From Zea mays (taxonomy: Eukaryota; Streptophyta; Magnoliopsida; Poales; Poaceae), in the NCBI RefSeq assembly GCF_902167145.1, contig NC_050096.1:179525825-179589824 (forward strand): a stretch of 64,000 bases of DNA, in the 5' to 3' direction. The notes beneath the pieces were generated by a model, which made no database searches, was not told the DNA's origin, and saw nothing but the letters and a program-made list of their open reading frames with translations. A program made the translations under genes and the position numbers. Below, piece after piece: positions 45,977 to 58,400 of the stretch. The first letter of the stretch is position 1. Each line of letters begins with the position of its first letter.

Positions 45977-47637
45977 GAATACCATCACAGAGAAGTCAGT
46001 AAGTCATGATTACCAACTTTTCTAAAGTAAAACTTGCTTAGAAACCAATGTTGGATAGATCGTCAGGACGATCAGGATAGACCTAGGACGTGAAGCCTTA
46101 GGAAAATAGATGGGTAGCTAGGTGGCTATATTTATATAAGTCATAAAGGCTGCTACTACTATTAATAAGGATGCCGTAAAAGCACCCGAAAAATTAGTTA
46201 GGTCTGAGAAGACGACTAGAATGAGCATGCATCATGATTGTCGCATTATAATTGTCTCTTATGCATCAACATGCTTCTCTCACCTTTATTCCAATAATAA
46301 CTTGTGAATAATGTGATGTACTGCTATGTTAGGAACTATAAGAAATGTTTTACCTTGTATCGGATTGGTAATTCTTGACTAGGTCGTGATATGTGTTTCT
46401 CTTGCCTTGCTTTCTAGAAGGTACGATAGTTGTTTAGTCCATTTTGCCTCTAACCAAAAAAAATGTTGTCTGTCCTGCTCATGAAAAGACCCCTTCCCCA
46501 AACAATCTAGTGGTTCCCTAGTGAAACCCTTAAAAAATATCAAATCACGTGCTTGTTTTGGTGTTTCTAGCCCTTGTGTGTTTTACACTTGAAATTGCAC
46601 CTGCACAACTTATAGACGCCCATAGCTTGACCGCTAGATCAACCCAAGTCTCCTTGTGCACTTGTGTCAAAAAAATCGTTTGGTGTCTAGTTGCGCAAAC
46701 CCTATCAAGGCCATGTTTCATTCCATAGATCCTGCCCCAAATCTTCATAACCTTTCTGCTACTCATCCTAAGCGATCTCATGCGACTGCCTCTCTTTTCA
46801 CCTGGATCTAGTAAATCGTTACCTTTATGAATCATGTTGTGGCTTATCATCCGAATCCCTGGATCCTTCATCGATTCTGCCCCGTTATCTGGTTATCTGC
46901 TATAACCTGTTCTCAAGTATCGGATGTTGATCTCGCCTAAACCTCCCATTTCTGATCATTCTCATACCCCCTTCTCTGAGGATTATGACGTTGTTTTATC
47001 GATTTTATCTCTAAGAAGTGGATCCATTTGGTTCAATGGATTATGCTATTGACTTTAGTTCTCTCATGTCTCTAAAAGCTCATCAATCTTGATCTCATGG
47101 TTGGTTCCTCCTCATATTGAAAATCGTATCAATCTTTGGCTGATAATCCTCGTGATGGGCATAAAATAGTTCTCTGAGTTGAAGAAAATTCTCAGGTGAT
47201 GCTCTTTTGCCAACAATCTTTGCCTCAACTTCAGTCACATTTTCTGAGCCATATTCTCATGGGCTCCATCTAATTTAAGCCACATAAATTTTTCATTGGT
47301 TATGTTTGGTAATGGTGTCATGACTAACGACTGATGGTGCCGCGACGAAACCGAGAGCCTACTATGGTGCACACATGGTTCAGCTGCTCGGTACACGCTG
47401 GTATCACGATTAATAGTTGTGATCCATTATAAAACTACACCGATGTGCTATCTTTTGTGGACACTCTCAGAATGATCGCTGCATTTTGTCTCGATATGTC
47501 GCGATATTCTGACCAAATCTGTCTTCAGTATCTTGTCAGATACCCTCTCATGAATTTGCATCTATCTTCAGTCTGGGAGTTACATGCTTCTCCACCCTTA
47601 AATATCCTCATTCGAATCTCGGGACGAGATTCTTTTT

Positions 47638-47649
47638 AAGGGGGGAAGG
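47638..47649 (+). other. Polypurine tract of unit 1
   Basis: AAGGGGGGAAGG, followed by C and then TGTGACACC of the next LTR. Equivalent tracts are at 55476-55487 and 63263-63274. Confidence 0.85.
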
Positions 47650-47650
47650 C

Positions 47651-50600
47651 TGTGACACCCCAGGTGTCTATTTCGCGTTATATCGGGAGATTTATCCCAA
47701 TCTCGGATGCTCAGTAAAAATTTCTATTTCTCGCTCGCGTATGTCCCTGATTATCCAGATTATTCATTCACGTTTCACCGAATTCGGAGTTACTCAGTCT
47801 CATAGAAGGCCAATTTTGGAGCCTGTTAAAACTTTTATTTCTCGGCACGAATGCCAACTTGTTAATCATTCTTGATTTATAAATCTCGTCTAAAGCTCGT
47901 TTAATCAAGCGCTCGACAGTTGTTAGTCGAGCTGTGTCTGAATCCAATTTTCTCGATGTTCGATCTATATCCAAAAATTAATCTGAGTCCGTACTCTCAA
48001 ACGAAATACTCAGTAGGTCATCCTCTAATTAATTTTTATCCGACTCGGCTTAATACCTCCGCGTTTGATCCGAAATGCGAAAATCAACACCGACAATGAT
48101 TTTATTAACCCGACCCGATTGATCTCGATCACGAATCCGAAACCAATCGGTCTCAATTCATTTTATTCCTAATTGGGTGCGAGAAATTATTTTGTTTTCG
48201 AGCGACGCTAAACAAATTTAAATTCTTAGTACGGATAATCCGTCGTTCTGTCCGACCGAGCACCAGCTCGCTCTATTTTTACACGGACGACTTTCGCGAG
48301 AGCATTTTTATTCCGAGAAATAAATTAGCGCAGCCCGTTTGAGTGTTTTGGGCCAGCCTAACTCGGCTCATTTGGCCCACTAGGGAACCCTAACCCTAGG
48401 GTTTCTCTATAAATATGGACCCCTTCCCTTGCCCTTGGCAATTTTGCACTCCCACCCCTCCATTTTTCCCAGCCGCCACCTTCTTTCTTCCCTGCCTCTT
48501 CTTCTTCACGGCAGCAACAGCCACCAGCGACGCCCTCCCTGCTCCATGGGCGCGGGTCTCTCTGCTCCAACCATGGCCACCCAGCAACAGCGCCATTCTT
48601 CCCCCTCGGCTCCCTGGGATGCAGCAGCACACCATCGCGGGAGCAGGGCCCCCATGGGAGCGCCCCCTTATCCACGACGTCAGCAGCAGGGAGCTTTTTC
48701 TTCCCCGCGCGCAGGAGCTCCATGGCCGAGCTCGCCCAGGCCCCAACGCCTCTGCTCGGTCGCAGCTCTGCAGGCTCTCTCCACCGTGCCCCCTCCTTCC
48801 TCGGCGCGCTGAAGCTCCTCATCCATGGCGCCCAAGCCCTTCTTCTTCCTCTGCCCAACGCCCCCTCTTCTCCACTGCGTTAAGAGCAGGGAGCCTTTTT
48901 CTCCCCTGCGCGCAGGGAGCAGTTCCCTTGGCCGACGCCCTCTGTGGCAGCCAAGGCACCTCCCTCCCTCTCTGCTCGTGCGCAGGAAACCCCTCAAGCG
49001 CAGGGAAGAACAACAGCCCACCCTTCAAAACACCAAGCAGCGGCAGCAACCTCCATGGCGCCCCTGCTTCCCTCCCATAGCTGAGCGCCCTTGCTGTTCT
49101 CTTCAATACCCCTTGGCTATTCGACGGAATACCCGTGAGAAATAATGTGTTGTGCACAGCCCCGTCCGCTATGCCGTCGACCCTCGCTAGTGGTCGACGC
49201 CGCGCTTCGCGCTTGGCCCGTTCGACGAAACGCCAAGCCTTGTGGACAGCCCATGTTACTAGCCTCGATTCGTCCAGGTTGTTCACTTGGTATTTTGTGG
49301 ATTAATCTATTTAAGCCTTGGTCGATGTTGTGCATGCGTGTATATGTGTAAGAAAATGTATTGGTATGGATTGAAGTTCGTGGCGAAAGAAAAAGAAGTA
49401 GAAAAGAACTCAAATGTTTTTATATTTCGATAGGAATTTATGCGATGTGGTTGGATGTGTGCGATTTGTAGTTTGTACAATTATATTTTTTGTCGATGTG
49501 GTGTACATTGGTGTTGGAGTGTGTGTGGGTATAAAATGTTTTGGTTATATGTCGTAGCAAGGTTTCCTTCACGTTTTGGTAAGCAAATATGTTGTGTTGT
49601 TTAATGTGATGAGTAAATTGGAAATACATGGGATGCGAGGATTTAATTAGTGCACGTAGGTGTGTGTGTGCCGTGGTGTGATATAGTAGTGGTGGCATGA
49701 GATATTTATTTGAGGTGCGCGGGTATATGCCATAATATGGTTATACTCGCGACGAGGAAAGATGTATGTATTGTGTAACACGACGTTTAGGTCGCTATTA
49801 TATAACCGTGTGAAGGAGGCTTCCGAGGGTCATGTGACTAAAGGGTGTTGTAGTGGCAAGGCGAGAAGTAAGTCTAGTATTTTTTTAACGATTAGTTGAT
49901 AGCACCTATCGGCTTCGTCATGATTTTTGTTGTATGGCGGATCGAAGCCTTGTCGTCGTAGTCTCGGGGAATTTTTGGAAATGTGCTGGTGCTTTACTGA
50001 TGGGGTTGTATGTACTTGTGATGTATTACAATAGCCGTGTGTCGTGCAAGTATCCACAAATGGTGAAAGGTGGTGTATGTTGGTAATTAGAAAATGGTCA
50101 CTTCGTTAGCCAATAGCCAAGCTTATGCCGAGATTTAAAATATGGGCAAGTTGAATTGAAATCATGCTTATCTAGGCGTGTGGTTAAAATAATAATAATT
50201 TTTGGCTTGTGTAGTGAGGTGGTGACATGCCGAAGTAGTCATCGCTTCCTCTATGTTTTTAAGTCGAGTCAAAATGCGAGGTACTAGTAGTACGCCAGGT
50301 AGGCGGTGTTCCAAATAGATAAATTGGGTGATGTGGTAGTTGTCAAGCGTGATAGAGGTTGAGTTACTTAGGTTATAAATTGATGCTCGACATGTGAGGT
50401 CTCCTAAAATATGGTGTTTTAAGTGACTTGGGTGTTGTCCAGTTTAAGTTGAGAAAGTGGTTAAGAAAAACTAATTAACCTGCTCCCACCTATGTTTTTG
50501 AGTTGCGAAGTCTAAAATACTTGCTAAGTTTTATACTGGTTAGCCAACTTGTTAGATGACTTTAGTTAAGCTCGTGGTCACGATGATTTGCTTGTTGTAG

Positions 50601-53600
50601 TCTAAATACGTATGGTTATAGTCGCGGATGAAAAGTATTAGTGCTCATGTGAGGTCTAAGTTAAAATGCAAATTATTATGTGAACAACACTTCGATATCG
50701 ATTATCGGGGAGAATGTGTTGTTAATTAAATATGGTACTTCTAGTGCTCATAATGACACAGATAAAAATTAGTAAGTCCACATGTTAGTTCTCACTTGAT
50801 TATTTTAACTCTAACAAATGTCAAAGTGTTATAATAATTCAAGTCTCTAGAACGCCGCAATTCTTGAATTGTATAGAAGCTGAAATGTATTGATTGCTGT
50901 TTTGGGCTGCACGCACTGTTTTTGGTGTGCTGTATGTTTGATGAACTAAATTGTGTTTTCTGTAGATATGTGCTATAGAAAAGTGGTAGATAACTTTATT
51001 ATCTTGCTGGTGTTAAAATTTGACAGCCATAGGTCTGACAGTTTAGGAGTTATGCTTTTTACAAATTCAGTAACTGAATCTGTCCAATTTCTGTACAGAT
51101 TTTAGAGACTGTACTGTTTGCTTAAGTTAATGTTTGAATCAGTCCTTGTAGATTATAATAAATTTGTAGATGCTTTTCTTATCTTGCTTGTGTTAAAATT
51201 TCATAACTAAAGGCCTGACGGTTTAAGAGTTATGAATTTTACAACTTGGTTGTTGTGTTCTGTCCACTGACAGAACAGATTTCGAAAACTGAATTGTTTG
51301 ATTCAGTTCAACATAGAATCAATTCTTGGTGATTATAAAAGTTATGTAGTGCTTTTGCCAAGCTTTTCAAAAAGTCTCGGATCACTCTTTTTGGTGATCT
51401 GAAGATTAAGTTATGGATGTTTAAAGTCTGAAGACTGGATCTGTCCAATTCTGGACAGCAAAGCCTTCTAGTGTATTTTATCCTTAGTTAAATATTGAAT
51501 CACCTTAAGATGTTTATAAATGATATGTAGACAATTTTATTACCTTTCCAGAAAGTCTAGGATCATCTTGTTTGGATGCCTGAATCTTCAGTAATGAATT
51601 TTTAAAGTCATAAGTCTGAATCTGTCCAAATCTGGACAGCGCTGTTGTGTTAACACCTTTTGACCTTGCTAAGTGTTTAATCATGCTGTGATGACAATAC
51701 CAAAGTTGTAAAACACTTTTCAAGCTTTCTAGAAAGTCCTAGTTTACTATTTTTGGTTAAATATCTTGTGAGTTATGACTGAAACAAGTGACTGCTGTAT
51801 TGCTGTCCAAAAATTCTGCTAGTGCTTATTTGATTGTTAGTTCACCCTTTTGGCTTAAAATGCTTAGTTAGCACTTAACGGACTTAGACTTGTAATGTCT
51901 AAACTTAAGTTAACATGTGTTCCATGATTCATGTGCTTGCTTGCTGTGTCCTCTGTTAAACTTGTGTTTGGGATGCTTTTGTATGATCACTAGAAGAACT
52001 AATGAAAAGCCGTATCCAAATAAATAAAATGCGCGTACTTGTGATGTCGTAGTTGGGTTGCGTAATTAAATAAAATGTTGTCGTCTTTTTAATGGTGTTG
52101 ATGTTGAAACGCCGATAACGTGCAAATAGCTAATGTTAGTGTGTGGTTGTTTACGGTGTCTTACAATTAAATGTCAGTTCGCTACCGTGTAACTATATAT
52201 CTTGTGATATCTTTCATTGTATTCATACATATGCATCTTGCATCTCATTTAGGACCGAGAGAGGATGATCGAGCAACTGGCGTGGTGCCAACCACAAGCT
52301 GCAGATGGTGGACAACCCAAGGAAGGATGAACTTAACCAGTGGATGCTCGCCAAGCGAGTACCTCCCCCAGCAAACACTACCTAAGTGTTAAATTAAAGG
52401 CAAGCCCCGGTTTTATGCATAACCTATTCTATATGATATTTTACTACACTTAATGTTTGTAGGCTTGTATTGTGCACTTAAGTGTAGGAGTTGATTTAAA
52501 CCCTAGTTGCATGATCTCAGGAATCCTATTGTGATGAATACTAGTATGCTAGGTCGAGTAGCTGCTTTATTAATTAGGATCTCGGTAGAAGTCGAGTGAT
52601 TTTTCTAGCACTCGCGCGAGGTTAGGAATTGGTTGTATCCACTTTGATAACAGAATGGTGATGGTCTGTGGACACGGGTCCATGGGGATGCGTGGTCTAC
52701 AAGATGAAAATTGGAATAAGGATTAACGTGCGGATACCTGTGTCAAGCGTTTGAACGTACTAAGCACATGCCGAGAAATATGGTAAATCGGTAAGCCTAG
52801 TACCTGATTGAACCTGGCAGTGGACTTTACCCCTCACGCGACCTGAGACGTGGTCTCCCATTCCGGTTATGGTGGGTACAAGTGCGGTCACTGCACGACG
52901 GCAGTCGGGGTCAGTGAGGCATTGTACGCCAAGGCGGTGAGCCCTGATCTGCTGACGGGGAATCGATGGGGATGGTTGATATTTGTGGGGACGGAGTGCC
53001 CCTACATGTCGTGTGTTTAGGTTTACCTTGCAAGGATAAAAACTCGATTCGAATCGTCTGCTTCTCGCAGCTAATGAGACTGCTTGATCCATTGTACTGC
53101 ATTGAGTAATAAGTGGAAATGAGGTGACTGGCAAAAAGATGTTGATTGATAAAATGTTTGATACCATGTATGAATAGCTAGGTACACATCTAGTCTAAAA
53201 GGATCATACTAAAACTTGAAAAGCTAAAACTTGATTTTAGACTCAGCTAGTGCTTTTGGCAAACCAAACCCCTCAGCCAAACAGCTGCATGTCTAGAGGT
53301 AGAGGAGTAGACTCCTCACACCGGGTAAGTCTAGCTGAGTATTAGTATACTTAGCCTTGCTTGTGGCATAATTTTTGCAGGTACTCCTTAGGATGATTGG
53401 TTGATGGTGTGACTTGGCCTTCGTCCCTGCCACCGGGATAGATGGTCGAGTGGGTTACTGCTTCCACAGGAGAGGACCAGGAAGAGTAGCGTGGCCAGGC
53501 TTCGCCATGTTACTCGGTTTTCTCCGTTAGTTATTTCCGCTGCATTAAAATTTATGGTTATTATTTCTGAAACTCTGATAATGTAATCACTAATGATACT

Positions 53601-53799
53601 TATTAAATTTGTGGTATTATGTTTTATTGTATTTCTCTGTGCCTCACCTTCGTGTGAGCTAGTGGTATTCGATCCTGGTAAGTGGCTTTATCGGACTAGA
53701 TCCGAGGGACTGACGGGTTATTCCTGTTTAAGTGTGTTGCTGCCCTTATGGGTGCAACTTGGGCACTTAAGCTGGAATAATTCGGGCGGTTCCGCCACA
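47651..53799 (+). repeat. LTR 2 of the array (6,149 bp)
   Basis: Same organisation as LTR 1: TATA box at 48407-48415 and the ~180-bp repeat block at about 50971-51872. It differs from LTR 1 at scattered single positions. Confidence 0.92.
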
Positions 53800-55488
53800 G
53801 CTGGTATCGGAGCGAATACCATCACAGAGAAGTCAGTAAGTCATGATTACCAACTTTTCTAAAGTAAAACTTGCTTAGAAACCAATGTTGGATAGATCGT
53901 CAGGACGATCAGGATAGACCTAGGACGTGAAGCCTTAGGAAAATAGATGGGTAGCTAGGTGGCTATATTTATATAAGTCATAAAGGCTGCTACTACTATT
54001 AATAAGGATGCCGTAAAAGCACCCGAAAAATTAGTTAGGTCTGAGAAGACGACTAGAATGAGCATGCATCATGATTGTCGCATTATAATTGTCTCTTATG
54101 CATCAACATGCTTCTCTCACCTTTATTCCAATAATAACCTGTGAATAATGTGATGTACTGCTATGTTAGGAACTATAAGAAATGTTTTACCTTGTATCGG
54201 ATTGGTAATTCTTGACTAGGTCGTGATATGTGTTTCTCTTGCCTTGCTTTCTAGAAGGTACGATAGTTGTTTAGTCCATTTTGCCTCTAACCAAAAAAAA
54301 TGTTGTCTGTCCTGCTCATGAAAAGACCCCTTCCCCAAACAATCTAGTGGTTCCCTAGTGAAACCCTTAAAAAAATATCAAATCACGTGCTTGTTTTGGT
54401 GTTTCTAGCCCTTGTGTGTTTTACACTTGAAATTGCACCTGCACAACTTATAGACGCCCATAGCTTGACCGCTAGATCAACCCAAGTCTCCTTGTGCACT
54501 TGTGTCAAAAAAATCGTTTGGTGTCTAGTTGCGCAAACCCTATCAAGGCCATGTTTCATTCCATAGATCCTGCCCCAAATCTTCATAACCTTTCTGCTGC
54601 TCATCCTAAGCGATCTCATGCGACTGCCTCTCTTTTCACCTGGATCTAGTAAATCGTTACCTTTATGAATCATGTTGTGGCTTATCATCCGAATCCCTGG
54701 ATCCTTCATCGATTCTGCCCCGTTATCTGGTTATCTGCTATAACCTGTTCTCAAGTATCGGATGTTGATCTCGCCTAAACCTCCCATTTCTGATCATTCT
54801 CATACCCCCTTCTCTGAGGATTATGACGTTGTTTTATCGATTTTATCTCTAAGAAGTGGATCCATTTGGTTCAATGGATTATGCTATTGACTTTAGTTCT
54901 CTCATGTCTCTAAAAGCTCATCAATCTTGATCTCATGGTTGGTTCCTCCTCATATTGAAAATCGTATCAATCTTTGGCTGATAATCCCCGTGATGGGCAT
55001 AAAATAGTTCTCTGAGTTGAAGAAAATTCTCAGGTGATGCTCTTTTGCCAACAATCTTTGCCTCAACTTCAGTCACATTTTCTGAGCCATATTCTCATGG
55101 GCTCCATCTAATTTAAGCCACATAAAATTTTCATTGGTTATGTTTGGTAATGGTGTCATGACTAACGACTGATGGTGCCGCGACGAAACCGAGAGCCTAC
55201 TATGGTGCACACATGGTTCAGCTGCTCGGTACACGCTGGTATCACGATTAATAGTTGCGATCCATTATAGAACTACACCGATGTGCTATCTTTTGTGGAC
55301 ACTCTCAGAATGATCGCTGCATTTTGTCTCGATATGTCGCGATATTCTGACCAAATCTGTCTTCAGTATCTTGTCAGATACCCTCTCATGAATTTGCATC
55401 TATCTTCAGTCTGGGAGTTACATGCTTCTCCACCCTTAAATATCCTCATTCGAATCTCGGGACGAGATTCTTTTTAAGGGGGGAAGGC
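53800..55488 (+). mobile_element. Internal region 2 (1,689 bp), non-coding
   Basis: PBS at 53802-53813, PPT at 55476-55487. Near-identical to internal region 1 and equally without coding motifs. Confidence 0.85.
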
Positions 55489-58400
55489 TGTGACACCCCA
55501 GGTGTCTATTTCGCGTTATATCGGGAGATTTATCCCAATCTCGGATGCTCAGTAAAAATTTCTATTTCTCGCTCGCGTATGTCCGTGATTATCCAGATTA
55601 TTCATTCACGTTTCACCGAATTCGGAGTTACTCAGTCTCATAGAAGGCCAATTTTGGAGCCTGTTAAAACTTTTATTTCTCGGCACGAATGCCAACTTGT
55701 TAATCATTCTTGATTTATAAATCTCATCTAAAGCTCGTTTAATCAAGCGCTCGACAGTTGTTAGTCGAGCCGTGTCTGAATCCAATTTTCTCGATGTTCG
55801 ATCTATGTCCAAAAATTAATCTGAGTCCGTACTCTCAAACGAAATACTCAGTAGGTCATCCTCTAATTAATTTTTATCCGACTCGGCTTAATACCTCCGC
55901 GTTTGATCCGAAATGCGAAAATCAACACCGACAATGATTTTATTAACCCGACCCGATTGATCTCGATCACGAATCCGAAACCAATCGGTCTCAATTCATT
56001 TTATTCCTAATTGGGTGCGAGAAATTATTTTGTTTTCGAGCGACGCTAAACAAATTTAAATTCTTAGTACGGATAATCCGTCGTTCTGTCCGACCGAGCA
56101 CCAGCTCGCTCTATTTTTACACGGACGACTTTCGCGAGAGCATTTTTATTCCGAGAAATAAATTAGCGCAGCCCGTTTTGAGTGTTTTGGGCCAGTCTAA
56201 CTCAGGACTCCCATTTGGGCACACTAGGGAACCCTAACCCTAGGGGTTTCTCTAATAAGATATGGAACCCCTTCCCTTGCCCTGGGCAATTTTGCACTCC
56301 CACCCTCCATTTTTCCCAGCCGCCACCTTCTTTCTTCCCTGCCTCTTCTTCTTCACGGCAGCAACAGCCACCAGCGACGCCCTCCCTGCTCCATGGGGCG
56401 CGGGTCTCTCTGCTCCAACCATGGCCACCCAGCAACAGCGCCATTCTTCCCCCTCGGCTCCCTGGGATGCAGCAGCACACCATCGCGGGAGCAGGGCCCC
56501 CATGGGAGCGCCCCCTTATCCACGACGTCGGCAGCAGGGAGCTTTTTCTTCCCCGCGCGCAGGAGCTCCATGGCCGAGCTCGCCCAGGCCCCAACGCCTC
56601 TGCTCGGTCGCAGCTCTGCAGGCTCTCTCCACCGTGCCCCCTCCTTCCTCGGCGCGCTGAAGCTCCTCAGCCATGGCGCCCAAGCCCTTCTTCTTCCTCT
56701 GCCCAACGCCCCTTCTTCTCCACTGCGTTAAGAGCAGGGAGCCTTTTTCTCCCCTGCGCGCAGGGAGCAGTTCCCTTGGCCGACGCCCTCTGTGGCAGCC
56801 AAGGCACCTCCCTCCCTCTCTGCTCGTGCGCAGGAAACCCCTCAAGCGCAGGGAAGAACAACAGCCCACCCTTCAAAACACCAAGCAGCGGCAGCAACCT
56901 CCATGGCGCCCCTACTTCCCTCCCATAGCTGAGCGCCCTTGCTGTTCTCTTCAATACCCCTTGGCTATTCGACGGAATACCCGTGAGAAATAATGTGTTG
57001 TGCACAGCCCCGTCCGCTATGCCGTCGACCCTCGCTAGTGGTCGACACCGCGCTTCGCGCTTGGCCCGTTCGACGAAACGCCAAGCCTTGTGGACAGCCC
57101 ATGTTACTAGCCTCGATTCGTCCAGGTTGTTCACTTGGTATTTTGTGGATTAATCTATTTAAGCCTTGGTCGATGTTGTGCATGCGTGTATATGTGTAAG
57201 AAAATGTATTGGTATGGATTGAAGTTCGTGGCGAAAGAAAAAGAAGTAGAAAAGAACTCAAATGTTTTTATATTTCGATAGGAATTTATGCGATGTGGTT
57301 GGATGTGTGCGATTTGTAGTTTGTACAATTATATTTTTTGTCGATGTGGTGTACATTGGTGTTGGAGTGTGTGTGGGTATAAAATGTTTTGGTTATATGT
57401 CGTAGCAAGGTTTCCTTCACGTTTTGGTAAGCAAATATGTTGTGTTGTTTAATGTGATGAGTAAATTGGAAATACATGGGATGCGAGGATTTAATTAGTG
57501 CACGTAGGTGTGTGTGTGCCGTGGTGTGATATAGTAGTGGTGGCATGAGATATTTATTTGAGGTGCGCGGGTATATGCCGTAATATGGTTATACTCGCGA
57601 CGAGGAAAGATGTATGTATTGTGTAACACGACGTTTAGGTCGCTATTATATAACCGTGTGAAGGAGGCTTCCGAGGGTCATGTGACTAAAGGGTGTTGTA
57701 GTGGCAAGGCGAGAAGTAAGTCTAGTATTTTTTTAACGATTAGTTGATAGCACCTATCGACTTCGTCATGATTTTTGTTGTATGGCGGATCGAAGCCTTG
57801 TCGTCGTAGTCTCGGGGATTTTTTGGAAATGTGCTGGTGCTTTACTGATGGGGTTGTATGTACTTGTGATGTATTACAATAGCCGTGTGTCGTGCAAGTA
57901 TCCACAAATGGTGAAAGGTGGTGTATGTTGGTAATTAGAAAATGGTCACTTCGTTAGCCAATAGCCAAGCTTATGCCGAGATTTAAAATATGGGCAAGTT
58001 GAATTGAAATCATGCTTATCTAGGCGTGTGGTTAAATAATAATAATTTTTGGCTTGTGTAGTGAGGTGGTGACATGCCGAAGTAGTCATCGCTTCCTCTA
58101 TGTTTTTAAGTCGAGTCAAAATGCGAGGTACTAGTAGTACGCCAGGCAGGCGGTGTTCCAAATAGATAAATCGGGTGATGTGGTAGTTGTCAAGCGTGAT
58201 AGAGGTTGAGTCACTTAGGTTATAAATTGATGCTCGACATGTGAGGTCTCCTAAAATATGGTGTTTTAAGTGACTTGGGTGTTGTCCAGTTTAAGTTGAG
58301 AAAGTGGTTAAGAAAAACTAATTAACCTGCTCCCACCTATGTTTTTGAGTTGCGAAGTCTAAAATACTTGATGATTTGCTTGTTGTAGTCTAAATACGTA

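Larger units (their letters stand above)
45963..47650 (+). mobile_element. Internal region 1 (1,688 bp), non-coding
   Basis: It opens with the PBS (45965-45976) and closes with the PPT (47638-47649). No gag, protease, integrase or RT motif is present in any frame. In one frame the bases just before the PPT read like a polyprotein tail (SRDEILFK), which may be a relic of an autonomous parent. The short open frames (46545-46871 minus, 47445-47639 plus) recur in each unit only because the units are near-identical. Confidence 0.85.

Noticed and set aside
46545..46871. 108-codon minus-strand frame in the internal region as a gene
   Set aside because: It is identical across units by descent, has no domain, and lies antisense in a non-coding interior.
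56262..56660. LTR 3 open frames extended by indels as a new gene
   Set aside because: The extension comes from the dense indel patch, which may be a sequence error.
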